Of a stretch of 64,000 nucleotides of DNA, positions 8,184-16,796 are shown piece after piece. The stretch's first letter is position 1, and every line of letters begins with the position of its first letter. Source of the DNA: Arthrobacter sp. MYb213 (GTDB lineage: Bacteria; Actinomycetota; Actinomycetes; Actinomycetales; Micrococcaceae); the NCBI RefSeq assembly GCF_002979915.1, contig NZ_PCQA01000003.1:372001-436000 (forward strand), in the 5' to 3' direction. The notes under the pieces were generated by a model. The model saw only the letters and a list, made by a program, of their open reading frames with translations. It was not told where the DNA came from and did not search any database. The position numbers and the translations under genes were made by a program.

Positions 8184-9101
8184 TTAGTCGATGAGCGCCT
8201 CTGCCAGAAGTCGGTATGCGTTTAATCGGTCCTCGGGATCATTGACCAAGGTATTGAGCATCAGTTCATCGGCCTGATGAGATTTAGCCAATGCCAAAAG
8301 CTCGGCGCGGACCTTTGCCGGGGTTCCAACGATCAGTGCAGCGCTGCGTTCCACAGCGCGGGCACGTTCTTGGGTGCTCCATTGATAACTGGCTGCAGTG
8401 GCTGTCGAAGGGATCGGACCGTCGTGGCCAAAATCCTTAAGCACTCGCCAGAGCAACAAAGCCTCGGCCAGTGCATGAGCCTTTTCTTCAGTTTCTGCAG
8501 TAACGAAACGGACCGCCAAGACGGTGTGTGGCGTATGCCCGGAACCCAGCGCTGCCTCGCGATAAGCGCTGGTTGCCACCTCGCCGCCGGTGGGACGCAG
8601 GAAGTGGCCATGCACGTAGCCAGCACCGAGCGTTCCCGGCAACGGTGCGGTGGAACCACCGGCTCCTAACACCCAGACGCGTCCGGCAGGTTCACTGTTC
8701 GAAGGTGCATGTGTAGCGTCTAACTCGCGAACCAATGAAGCGATTTTTGCCGCATAGTTCGGGTCGCTCAGCGAGGCACGTCCCACACCGGTATCCACGC
8801 GGTCCGGGTGTACCGCCGAGAGTAGGCCCATCGCTTCGGTAACTTTTTGTGCCGAATAATAAGGCAAGAGAATGGCGCCGGTACCGATCCTGATCTTGGC
8901 TGTGCGCTCTAGTGCCAGGGCCGTCATCATTTCTGGGGCCGCGCTGGCGAAGGACTGAGAATTATGATGCTCGGCAAACCAGATGCGGTGGTAACCAAGT
9001 TCATCTGCGTCCTGTGCCAGTGATAGTCCACTGGCTAATGCCTCAGATCGCGTAGGGGCATGTTCGGTGAGTGGTACCTGGTCAAGGATTGAAAGTCTCA
9101 T
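8184..9101 (-). CDS. LLM class flavin-dependent oxidoreductase
   Basis: Luciferase-like monooxygenase-fold protein of 305 residues that uses reduced FMN/F420-type flavin. Family motifs are DELGYHRIWFAEHHN near residue 35-50, TAKIRIGTGAILLPYYS around 70-85 and HPDRVDTGVGRA near 100. The substrate cannot be read from the sequence; many such orphan genes are annotated only to family level. It is a single gene, transcribed toward the importer operon, with its own upstream palindrome at 9114-9130. Confidence 0.88.
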   Translation of the reverse strand: MRLSILDQVPLTEHAPTRSEALASGLSLAQDADELGYHRIWFAEHHNSQSFASAAPEMMTALALERTAKIRIGTGAILLPYYSAQKVTEAMGLLSAVHPDRVDTGVGRASLSDPNYAAKIASLVRELDATHAPSNSEPAGRVWVLGAGGSTAPLPGTLGAGYVHGHFLRPTGGEVATSAYREAALGSGHTPHTVLAVRFVTAETEEKAHALAEALLLWRVLKDFGHDGPIPSTATAASYQWSTQERARAVERSAALIVGTPAKVRAELLALAKSHQADELMLNTLVNDPEDRLNAYRLLAEALID

Positions 9102-9113
9102 GCCGACCGATCT

Positions 9114-9130
9114 GCTAAGTGATTCTTAGC
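9114..9130 (-). promoter_or_regulatory. Palindrome before LLM gene
   Basis: GCTAAG-TGATT-CTTAGC is a perfect 6-bp inverted repeat 12 bases upstream of the ATG of the luciferase-like gene. Its position suggests a repressor operator. The regulator is unknown. Confidence 0.4.
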
Positions 9131-9359
9131 GGTGAGCCTTAACGGCATGATGAAGTCCTCTCGACGGTGATGGGTCCGTGGCTGAGCTTACCGGGTTGAG
9201 CATGCAAGTACTCAATACTGGAGCGTAGTCAAGGAACGTGACTGACGGGGCATCTTCGAAGCCGATGAGGATCAAAGCGATGCACCACGAGTCAGGCAGA
9301 AGGTACGCTGAAACTCTCGTGGAAAAACGGACAATTCACTGCAGAGCTGAGGAACACGG

Positions 9360-9833
9360 ATGTACAACACCAAACGACCAACCGCTCGTAAGCTGCGATC
9401 CCTTGTCGGGGTTCTCTCACTGAGCGCTTTGCTGGGAGTATCAGTGGCCGGCTGTGGTGCGGCGGAATCCTGGAACAAACAAGTTGCCGATGCGTGGAGC
9501 GTGACCTACGAAGTTTCCGTCTCGGGCGCTTCGACCGAATCGCTTCACGACATTACCTATCTTCAGTCTCCGGGCCGCGGTGAAGAGTCCACTGAAACCT
9601 CACTCGATTCTGCGGCTACGGTAGCTGATCCCGAGAATTCGAAGGCCGCGCTCTGGCAGGAAACGGTGACCATTACCGCCGAAGATGAGGCAGGAGTTGC
9701 TGCCACCGTGCCAAGGGGAACAACAGCTACGTGCCGAATACTGCTCGACGGTGTCAAGGAAATCCAAAGCAAAACCGCTGCCGACGGGCAACGAATCGAA
9801 TGTAAAGTTCAGACGCCAGCGTTTAGTAAGTAG
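9360..9833 (+). CDS. MmpS-like lipoprotein
   Basis: Exported lipoprotein of 157 residues. The signal peptide ends in VAGC (Cys about 32). The mature domain resembles the MmpS/Ig-like fold: it opens with VTYEVSVSG, has DITYLQ in the middle and ends with ATCRILLDG..., where two Cys could form a disulfide. MmpS proteins assist RND exporters in mycobacteria, but no MmpL-type partner lies nearby, so the role here is open. ATG at 9360 has GAGG upstream. Family match is by recall and moderate. Confidence 0.7.
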   Translation: MYNTKRPTARKLRSLVGVLSLSALLGVSVAGCGAAESWNKQVADAWSVTYEVSVSGASTESLHDITYLQSPGRGEESTETSLDSAATVADPENSKAALWQETVTITAEDEAGVAATVPRGTTATCRILLDGVKEIQSKTAADGQRIECKVQTPAFSK

Positions 9834-10107
9834 GACTGCCTCAGCGAGCTGAACGATTAGCTTCACCGTGCTTCAAAAAGTGGATAATATGCGACGCTGG
9901 CTCGTTCGGGATACTGGCGCTAGCGACTTATGGGAGCCGTGCACGTAACCAGAATTTATCTTCGGATTATGTGTATTCACAACTTCTACCGTACGGCTGC
10001 AATCGCGGTGGTGTTGCCGTGAAGGCAAGTGGTGCACCCGACTAAACTTCCGCCCATCGGAAGGGCTCTGACAAGGATATTTATACAGAATTGCGTCGTT
10101 AAATAGG

Positions 10108-10160
10108 CGCGACAGCATGCACCAAACCCAGCTGGACGGGGCTTGATGCATGCTGTCGCG
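10108..10160 (-). terminator. Long-stem terminator after creC-like gene
   Basis: CGCGACAGCATGCA at 10108-10121 pairs perfectly with TGCATGCTGTCGCG at 10147-10160. It starts 12 bases beyond the stop of the aldehyde dehydrogenase. The rest of the 9834-10172 gap shows no gene. Confidence 0.6.
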
Positions 10161-10172
10161 GCGGTGTCTTGG

Positions 10173-11666
10173 CTAGCTCGCCTGCCGGTGGATCGACTTG
10201 TAGCTCAGATAGGCGGCCAAGCCTTCTGGACCGTATTCGGTGCCGAGGCCAGAGTCGTGACGACCGCCAAAGGGTGCGGCGTGATTCGAGGCGAAGAAGT
10301 TAAGTCCCACACTTCCGGTGTCCAGCTGCTCGGCGACCTTCAGCGCGCGTTCTTCATCCTCCCCGAAGACCAATCCGCCGAGACCAAATTCGGTGTTGTT
10401 CGCCAACTCGATGGCTTGGGCTTCCGAATCATATTTGAGCACGGTGATCACTGGCCCGAAGATCTCTTCACTTGAAATTCTCATATCCGCGGTGACATCG
10501 GCGAAGACCGTCGGCTGAATGAAAAACCCATCAGCTAGTTCGCCGGACAGTTGTGCCTTCGCGCCACCGGTGACCGCACGGGCGCCCTGGGCATGACCTG
10601 ATTGCAGATGCTCGAGTACGCTGTCGTATTGGTTCCTATTAGCCGAAGGGCCAAACACCGTAGCCGGATCTAATGGATCACCCTGCGAAGCAGCACTAAT
10701 CGTTGAACCAATCACGTCCACTACCTCGTCATAACGCTGGGCCGGGGCCAGGATTCGGGTGGAAATGTAGCAGGTCTGCCCGGTGTTGCGCATGCAAGAA
10801 CGGATCAGCCGTGAGCCCAGTACATCCAGGTCCGCATCAGGCAGAATGAGTGCACTAGATTTGCCGCCCAGTTCTAAGGTGACCGGACGCAGCAGTTCGC
10901 CGCAGGCACCAGCGATTTTGCGTCCCACCGGGGTGGAGCCGGTGAAGGCCACCTTGGATACCAGCGGGTGACGAACCAGCGTATCGCCGAGTCTGCCCGG
11001 GCCGGTGACCAGATTGGCTACACCCGCCGGGACACCGGCGGCAGCCAGCGCGTCCATGATGATGCGGAAGGATAGCGGGGTAGGCGAGGCCGGCTTCATG
11101 ACCACGGTGCACCCGGCTAAGAGTGCCGGGGCCAGCTTGATGACCATCAGGTTGATGGGGAAGTTCCACGGGGCGATGAGCGCACATACGCCTACCGGGT
11201 CGCGGCGCACCAGTGATTCGCCGGCCCCATTAGGGAATGGGCGCAGGTCTTCGTTTTCCAGCAACGGAGCTAGCGAAGCGAAGTAGCGGAAGATACTTGC
11301 AGCATTGGCGGCCGCTCCGGAGGTTTCGGAGACCGGTGAGCCGTTTTCCAAGGTGTTGGTCAGCGACAGCTCGGTTGCACGGGCCTGGACCTCATCGGCA
11401 ATGCGCAACAGCAGTGCCGCTCGATCCGCCGGAGTGTAGGCCTTCCATTCCGAACTTTTTAGCGCCCGGTGGGCCGCGCCGACCGTGGCATCCACGTCGG
11501 CTTCGGTGCCTGAAGGAACCGAACCCCATACACGTGCCGTGGCAGGGTCGGTGACGTCGATGCGTTCGGATCCCGTTGAGCTGGCCCACTGACCATCAAT
11601 GAAGTGAGTCTCCACGTTGCGGTAGGGGAGCACTAATGAGTCTCGTGCCATGAATGTGCTGCTCAT
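10173..11666 (-). CDS. creC: Aldehyde dehydrogenase, CreC-like
   Basis: NAD(P)-dependent aldehyde dehydrogenase, 497 residues, the normal length. Motifs include FTGSTPVG (cofactor loop), the catalytic Glu in ELGGKSS and the nucleophilic Cys in NTGQTCYIST (near residue 300). By position in the cluster it should oxidise 4-hydroxybenzaldehyde to 4-hydroxybenzoate, the last step of the p-cresol route described in Corynebacterium glutamicum. Its ATG overlaps the stop of the HD-protein gene (ATGA). It is the last gene of the operon and a hairpin follows. The family call is certain; substrate and symbol are inferred from synteny. Confidence 0.88.
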   Translation of the reverse strand: MSSTFMARDSLVLPYRNVETHFIDGQWASSTGSERIDVTDPATARVWGSVPSGTEADVDATVGAAHRALKSSEWKAYTPADRAALLLRIADEVQARATELSLTNTLENGSPVSETSGAAANAASIFRYFASLAPLLENEDLRPFPNGAGESLVRRDPVGVCALIAPWNFPINLMVIKLAPALLAGCTVVMKPASPTPLSFRIIMDALAAAGVPAGVANLVTGPGRLGDTLVRHPLVSKVAFTGSTPVGRKIAGACGELLRPVTLELGGKSSALILPDADLDVLGSRLIRSCMRNTGQTCYISTRILAPAQRYDEVVDVIGSTISAASQGDPLDPATVFGPSANRNQYDSVLEHLQSGHAQGARAVTGGAKAQLSGELADGFFIQPTVFADVTADMRISSEEIFGPVITVLKYDSEAQAIELANNTEFGLGGLVFGEDEERALKVAEQLDTGSVGLNFFASNHAAPFGGRHDSGLGTEYGPEGLAAYLSYKSIHRQAS

Positions 11667-12331
11667 CGCAGGATCTCCGTACGAAGCAACTTGCGGGAGC
11701 GATTCAGATCCGCGGTGGCCATGTCCACCGCGGCTTGGGTGATCAGTTCCGGAATGATCTCGGTTTCCAACCGGTCGGTGTACCGCGCCGGATCCTGGCC
11801 AAACCAGCCCGAGGCCAGGGCAATACCAGCGTGGTCAAAGCGCCAGAGCCGGTCAGCGTCACGCATCAGCGCGTCCTCCAGGGAGTACGCGTTAGGGCGG
11901 GTGTCATGTCCGTCAATAATCAGGCAGACCGCCTCGATAAATTTTTCGTCAAAACCTAAGGGGGGCAAGACTCTTCGGGCCACGGTGCAGCCTTCACGTT
12001 CGTGCTCGTAACGGATGTCTGCCTTGCGCCAGTCCCCACGAAAGCCATCGGAAATGATCTTCTCTTTATCCACATGTGCCCACCCGGTATCGTGCAGCAG
12101 TGTTGCTACCAGCACTAGGGTGCGGTCAGCTTCCGGGTAGGCGTCGCACAACCGACGAGCGAAGGACAATGAGATGGGTAGGTGGATGTCATTGCCGCGG
12201 GCGCGGGTCTCGGGAACCACCGCCGCCCAGAGTCGATCCAGTTCTCCATCAAAATGATCATCTAGTGCGATGGGCGAGGTATTCACGTCGCCGGTGGCCG
12301 GCAGTGGCCTAGTTTCATTCAGGGTGGTCAT
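11663..12331 (-). CDS. creD: HD-domain phosphohydrolase, CreD-like
   Basis: Metal-dependent HD-superfamily hydrolase of 222 residues. The HD pair is in LLHDTGW and a second His-Asp in DGHDTR; a further DADRLWR supports metal binding. In the cre pathway CreD removes the phosphate from the oxidised aryl phosphate after the P450 step. The gene lies between the aldehyde dehydrogenase and the ferredoxin reductase genes, overlapping the former by four bases. A second HD protein at 20.2-20.9 kb shares the same motif order. Function is inferred from cluster synteny; the HD fold is clear. Confidence 0.82.
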   Translation of the reverse strand: MTTLNETRPLPATGDVNTSPIALDDHFDGELDRLWAAVVPETRARGNDIHLPISLSFARRLCDAYPEADRTLVLVATLLHDTGWAHVDKEKIISDGFRGDWRKADIRYEHEREGCTVARRVLPPLGFDEKFIEAVCLIIDGHDTRPNAYSLEDALMRDADRLWRFDHAGIALASGWFGQDPARYTDRLETEIIPELITQAAVDMATADLNRSRKLLRTEILR

Positions 12332-12339
12332 GTCGATCC

Positions 12340-13641
12340 TTAGGCAATCAAAGTCTTAAGTAAGGTGGCGGGGTTGCTGGCGGCGTACGGGTCGATGTTT
12401 TTCCCGGCCGCTAGGGCCTGCTTGACCGCCATGAAATCTAGTGGCGCGTTCACGCAGTCAGCGGCGATGATCTGCCCACCACGGTAGTAGAGCACCGTGA
12501 ATTTGCCCTTCTCTGGCAGTTCACGTTTTACCGTGGCATCAAAGCCCATGGACAGCCCGGCGATCTGCAGTTTCATATTTGCTTGATTGGACCAAAACCA
12601 CGGAATGCCCGCATATGCTTCGCGTTGTCCCATCAGCGAATACGCTGCGACCTTGGCATGTTCCACGGCGTTATTCACCGATTCCAGCCGGATGCGTTCA
12701 TCGGCTGGAGCGCCGGGGACCGGGTTGGGCATATTCGCCACGTCGCCCACGACGATGGTGTGACCATCGGAGGCGATGGCGTGTTTATCCACCACGATGC
12801 CATTGTCGATTTTTAGTCCCAGCTTTTCACCGAGCTGCGTGTTCGGGATGACGCCGATACCAATCAGCACGACCTGCGCCGGGATCTCTTCGCCACTTTC
12901 CAGCCGGACCGAGCGCACGGCGCCTTGACCATCATCAATGATTTTCTCGATACGGCCACCGATGCGGATATCTAGACCGCGGGCGGTGTGCTGGGCCAGG
13001 AAGTATTCGCTGGTTTCTTCCCCAACGGCGCGTCCAACCAGGCGCGGGCCGTATTCGATCACGGTGACCTTCTTGCCCATCGCCTGAAGCGAGCTGGCGG
13101 CTTCCAAGCCGATGAATCCGCCACCAATCACCACCACGTCGGTGGCACCCGGGGCTAGCGCTTTGAGTTTGAGCGCATCATCGGCGTTGCGCAGATAAAC
13201 CACGCCGTGAAGATCATTGCCCGGGGCTTCGAAGAGCCGTGGCCGCGCACCGACGGTCAGCGCCAATCGGGTGTAGCGGTAAGAATTGCCGGAGCGGCCC
13301 ATGGCCGTACCGCTACCGTCGGGCTGGGCGTCCAGTGATTCGATACGTTCGCCCTTGACCAAGGTGATGTTGTGTTCGATCCAGTATTCATTGGAACGGA
13401 AGATCAAAGATTCGGAACCGACCTTGTCCTGCAAGAATTCTTTGGACAAGGCCGGGCGCTGGTAGGGACGGTGGTCCTCGTCGCCCAGCAACGTAATGTG
13501 CTCGGTGTAGCCCAGCGCACGTAGCGAAATTGCTAGCTGCACCCCGGACTGCGAGGCTCCGATAATCAGTAGCCCGGTGGCGGTACCCGTTGCCGAGGCC
13601 TCGGCTCCGGCCAGTGAAGGAGATAAAATCTGGGCACTCAT
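12340..13641 (-). CDS. creE: FAD-dependent ferredoxin reductase, CreE-like
   Basis: NAD(P)H:ferredoxin reductase of 433 residues, of the putidaredoxin/rhodocoxin reductase type. It has an N-terminal FAD-binding fold (IGASQSGVQLAISLRALG), a second nucleotide fold (VVIGGGFIGLEAASSLQAMG) and the flavin-site stretch TIVVGDVAN. It passes electrons to the [2Fe-2S] ferredoxin encoded immediately upstream (gap of two bases) and on to the P450. It lies within the single minus-strand operon. The enzyme class is secure; the symbol comes from gene order. Confidence 0.92.
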   Translation of the reverse strand: MSAQILSPSLAGAEASATGTATGLLIIGASQSGVQLAISLRALGYTEHITLLGDEDHRPYQRPALSKEFLQDKVGSESLIFRSNEYWIEHNITLVKGERIESLDAQPDGSGTAMGRSGNSYRYTRLALTVGARPRLFEAPGNDLHGVVYLRNADDALKLKALAPGATDVVVIGGGFIGLEAASSLQAMGKKVTVIEYGPRLVGRAVGEETSEYFLAQHTARGLDIRIGGRIEKIIDDGQGAVRSVRLESGEEIPAQVVLIGIGVIPNTQLGEKLGLKIDNGIVVDKHAIASDGHTIVVGDVANMPNPVPGAPADERIRLESVNNAVEHAKVAAYSLMGQREAYAGIPWFWSNQANMKLQIAGLSMGFDATVKRELPEKGKFTVLYYRGGQIIAADCVNAPLDFMAVKQALAAGKNIDPYAASNPATLLKTLIA

Positions 13642-13643
13642 GG

Positions 13644-13964
13644 CTAGACCTGAGTTTCCGGGGTAGTGACGTGAAGTTCTTGTCCTTCACACATTTTGAT
13701 CTGGCAGGACAGTCGGGAGTTCTCTTCGCGGTCCATTGCGGTGCCGTAGAGCATCTCGTCTTCCATTTCCTCCATGGGCTCCAGAGTTTCCAGATCCTGG
13801 GGAGCAACGAAGACGTGGCAGGTGGCACAGGATAACGAGCCGCCGCATTCGCCGAGGATGCCTTCCAAGCCGTTGCGGACGGCGGTTTCCATGATGGAAT
13901 CCCCGGTATTAGCCTCGATGACCTGGGTGGCGCCCTCGAAGTCGGTGAAGTGTACTTTCGCCAT
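13644..13964 (-). CDS. creF: [2Fe-2S] ferredoxin, CreF-like
   Basis: Adrenodoxin/putidaredoxin-type ferredoxin of 106 residues. Cluster ligands are in ECGGSLSCATCHVF (C-X5-C-X2-C) with the fourth Cys further on in SRLSCQIK. ATG at 13964 (MAKVHFTDFEG) has AGGAGA in front; a longer upstream reading would run into the SDR gene and is rejected. It should carry electrons from the reductase to the P450 of the same operon. Confidence 0.93.
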   Translation of the reverse strand: MAKVHFTDFEGATQVIEANTGDSIMETAVRNGLEGILGECGGSLSCATCHVFVAPQDLETLEPMEEMEDEMLYGTAMDREENSRLSCQIKMCEGQELHVTTPETQV

Positions 13965-14001
13965 GATAATTCTCCTGTTCGGGTTCAATAGCTGAGCGGA
14001 C

Positions 14002-14748
14002 TCAGATGAATTGGCGTCCGCCGTCGACGACGAGCGTTTGACCGGTGATAAATGATGAATCGGGGCCGGCGAGGAAAAGTGCGGCACCCACAATGTCTTC
14101 GGGTTGACTAGCCCGCTTGAGTGATCCGCGGTCCACCCCGTAGCTGGCGGCGTCATCCATTAGACCTAGGCTCGCCTCGGTGAGCGTGAAGCCCGGGGCA
14201 ATGGTGTTGACCGAGATTTCGCGCCGACCTAGTTCCTTGGCCATCACGCGGGTTAGCGCAATGACTCCGCCCTTGGACGCTACATAGTGGGCCCACTGTT
14301 CGGAACCGGAATATACGGTGGCGCTAGCCAAATTGATGATTCGTGAGCCGGCAGCTAGGTGTGGGGACAACGCACGCGAGACCATCCAAGGCCCCTTCAA
14401 ATTCACGTTCATGACCTTGTCCCATTCGTCCACATCAATGTCCTCGAATTTTGATCGAGTCACGGTCGCATAGATGGCGGCATTGTTAATCAATACATTG
14501 ATAGTCCCGCCGGCAAATTCTGCTGCGGCTAACGCCAGTGCATTGGTAGATGCGGTATCGGTGACATCGACTTGGAAGGCTGCCGCTTCGCCACCGGCTT
14601 GGGCGACCAGCGCAGCGGTTTCTTCGGTGCCTGCTACGTCGATGTCTGCGGCTGCGATCCGGTAGCCGCGGGCGGCGAATCCTAAGGCGAAGGCCCGACC
14701 CAGGCCGCCGGCCGCGCCGGTGATGAGAACCGTCGGTGAGCTGTTCAT
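14002..14748 (-). CDS. creG: Short-chain dehydrogenase/reductase, CreG-like
   Basis: NAD(P)-dependent SDR of 248 residues. The cofactor motif TGAAGGLG lies near residue 10, NNAA is in the middle and the catalytic YVASK with upstream Ser lies near 155. The family signature end TGQTLVVDGG is present. In the cre scheme CreG oxidises 4-hydroxybenzyl alcohol to the aldehyde; that substrate is inferred from its position between the ferredoxin and kinase genes. Confidence 0.87.
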   Translation of the reverse strand: MNSSPTVLITGAAGGLGRAFALGFAARGYRIAAADIDVAGTEETAALVAQAGGEAAAFQVDVTDTASTNALALAAAEFAGGTINVLINNAAIYATVTRSKFEDIDVDEWDKVMNVNLKGPWMVSRALSPHLAAGSRIINLASATVYSGSEQWAHYVASKGGVIALTRVMAKELGRREISVNTIAPGFTLTEASLGLMDDAASYGVDRGSLKRASQPEDIVGAALFLAGPDSSFITGQTLVVDGGRQFI

Positions 14749-14789
14749 GGCTTTGCCTTTCTAAAGAAGTTACTCAAAAGCTTTTGGGT

Positions 14790-14824
14790 TGGGCGCCGGC
14801 CACTGGGGGATGGGCCGGCGCCCA
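14790..14824 (-). terminator. Hairpin between creH and creG
   Basis: TGGGCGCCGGCC and GGCCGGCGCCCA form a perfect 12-bp stem around 11 bases. On the minus strand TTTT occurs a few bases later. It lies inside the operon, so it may cause partial termination or set the stoichiometry between the kinase and downstream genes. Confidence 0.6.
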
Positions 14825-14889
14825 GAGTGGTGAAAGAATCTCATCAGACGTTGGGGGAACGTCTTAGTTGTCCTTCACCGGTTGGGGGA

Positions 14890-16758
14890 TTAGTGCTGAT
14901 GAGCGTGGGAGTGTGCTCCCGGCCCGGACACTACTTCTATGTTGCTCAAGATCTTCACGGTGCCCTTGGTCCCGTCAACGCGCAGCAGGTCGCCGGTCTT
15001 GATGGTGGTTGAGGCGCTGCCCGTACCTGTGACCGCTGGCAGATCATACTCGCGGCAAACAATTGCCGCGTGGCTCATCATGCCGCCAATGTCCGTCACA
15101 GTGGCCTTGATCTTGCCGAAGATCGGACCCCAGGATGGGGCGGTGATTGGTGCGACAAGAATTTCACCTGCTTGGACGGAAGAGAGGTCATCTGCGTGCA
15201 TGACCACGCGTGCAGGACCTTCCACCAGACCTGGGGAAGCGGCCATGCCCTTGAGCGTATTGGGCTCCGTTTCCTCGTCGTTGCCCAACCAAGACTGCAC
15301 CTGTTCGGTGGTGATGCCCCACAACATGCGGGTGAATGGTTCGGTGATGACTTCCGGAGGTGTGTTCAACGCTGGGGCTGGGCGAGCGGTCTTCAACGCA
15401 TCGACGATGCCTCGGCGTTTTGCAATCTTCTTTGGTAGGGCCGCCGCAGCGATGGGAGTACCTGAACCCACGCCGAAGGAAGTTACTAGGTCAAAGAGCA
15501 CGTCACGGACCTCGTTGCGTCCCAGATAGAGCAAATCTTCTGGATCTTGGAAGACCCCAGCATCGGTGAGCATCTTTGACAGCTCACGGACCTTGCGCCA
15601 GAACACACCCATGGTCCAGTGCTCAATGTAGAAGTTGTGGTTCTCCACGTAAGGGTAGGCGGTAGCCGCCAGCGAACGCTTGGCTTCGAAGATTGCTGCG
15701 GTTTCCTCGTCAAGTAGTTCCGTGTACTCCTGAACGATGCGTTCCTTCTCAGCGATCAGTTTTTCGGTGGGGCGCAAGATCTGCGAACCATCTTGCACGC
15801 GGCGGATGTAGTCGGCGATGAAGTCCAGTGGGATCTCCGGGTGCTCATTCCAGTACTTGTCATGAGCGTAGAAGCCGTTGCCGATGGTGAAATTGAACCA
15901 TGGCTCATGAGCTTCTTCCCACTGCTTGATCCAGCGGTCGCCACCGGGTGCTCCAGCGATAGATGCCAGAGTTGCGGCCGGGTCATCGGTATTGGAGAAG
16001 TGACTGACCAGATCCAATTCAACTGCCAGCAAGGCCAACGACTTGAGTTCATCATCCGGGCGGAACAATTCCATATCCACACCCTGCACCATGGTGGCGA
16101 TGGATAGATCCGGGATATTCGGGAAAACTTCCTTGCAGAAGTTGAAGAAGTCCAGGTACGCGATATAACCCAAGTTCAGGAACTCGAAGTGGTACTGCCA
16201 GTTCTGGTAGGTCAGCGAGATCAGCCGGTCATAGTTCTCCAGCAGAATCTCCGAGCCATCCTTACCCACACCGTTGGTGATGTCTTCGAAAGGCACAATC
16301 TCCGGCAGTGGGTCAAAGCGCAGCTGTTCCATCTCTGAGATGGTGCCCTTGACCTTCTCGTGCCAGGCTGCCAGCTTGTTCTCCCAGTCGCCAAAGTAGT
16401 GGCCAATACGTGCCTCGAACTCTGGAACGCGAGCTGCGATTTGTTCCTCGGGTACGGGGATGGGCGACATGTAGAGGTAGCCCAGGTGGATGCGGAAGTC
16501 GATGCCGTTAGCGTTCGGGATCATCAGGTGACGGGCGTTGTACTGGCCCAGACACTTGACCGCAAATTCTCCACCGATGGTCTCGAAAGGCTTAAAGACC
16601 GTTGGCCAGTGCTGCGAGTCGCAGAACCAGAACTTGGCGTCTTCTTCTGCCTTCAGTTCTTCCTGGAAGACCAGGTAGTACGGGTAGATTTCTTCCCATC
16701 CTTCGGCACCGGCTGGTACCGCCAAATCGGATGGTTTAGGGAAGGACTTCATTGTCAT
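14890..16758 (-). CDS. creH: PEP-utilising-enzyme mobile-domain protein, CreH-like aryl phosphate synthase subunit
   Basis: Large subunit (622 residues) of a split PEP-synthase-like kinase. The C-terminal part carries the swivelling phosphohistidine domain with GGMMSHAAIVCREYDLPAVTG, where the His takes phosphate from the ATP-binding subunit. The long N-terminal part (about 1-470) has no PEP-binding barrel and probably holds the phenol site. With CreI it should phosphorylate p-cresol to 4-methylphenyl phosphate, as phenylphosphate synthase does in anaerobic phenol degradation. I choose ATG 16758, which has AAAGGG at good spacing. H/I lettering follows cluster order and is less sure than the role. 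Confidence 0.85.
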   Translation of the reverse strand: MTMKSFPKPSDLAVPAGAEGWEEIYPYYLVFQEELKAEEDAKFWFCDSQHWPTVFKPFETIGGEFAVKCLGQYNARHLMIPNANGIDFRIHLGYLYMSPIPVPEEQIAARVPEFEARIGHYFGDWENKLAAWHEKVKGTISEMEQLRFDPLPEIVPFEDITNGVGKDGSEILLENYDRLISLTYQNWQYHFEFLNLGYIAYLDFFNFCKEVFPNIPDLSIATMVQGVDMELFRPDDELKSLALLAVELDLVSHFSNTDDPAATLASIAGAPGGDRWIKQWEEAHEPWFNFTIGNGFYAHDKYWNEHPEIPLDFIADYIRRVQDGSQILRPTEKLIAEKERIVQEYTELLDEETAAIFEAKRSLAATAYPYVENHNFYIEHWTMGVFWRKVRELSKMLTDAGVFQDPEDLLYLGRNEVRDVLFDLVTSFGVGSGTPIAAAALPKKIAKRRGIVDALKTARPAPALNTPPEVITEPFTRMLWGITTEQVQSWLGNDEETEPNTLKGMAASPGLVEGPARVVMHADDLSSVQAGEILVAPITAPSWGPIFGKIKATVTDIGGMMSHAAIVCREYDLPAVTGTGSASTTIKTGDLLRVDGTKGTVKILSNIEVVSGPGAHSHAHQH

Positions 16759-16796
16759 GACTTGCACCCTTTCAGGGAATTGGGTGGAGCAGGAGA

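Noticed and set aside
14002-14156. Longer ferredoxin reading frame starting at 14156
   Set aside because: It would overlap the SDR gene by 155 bases; ATG 13964 has a good ribosome site and matches the family N-terminus.
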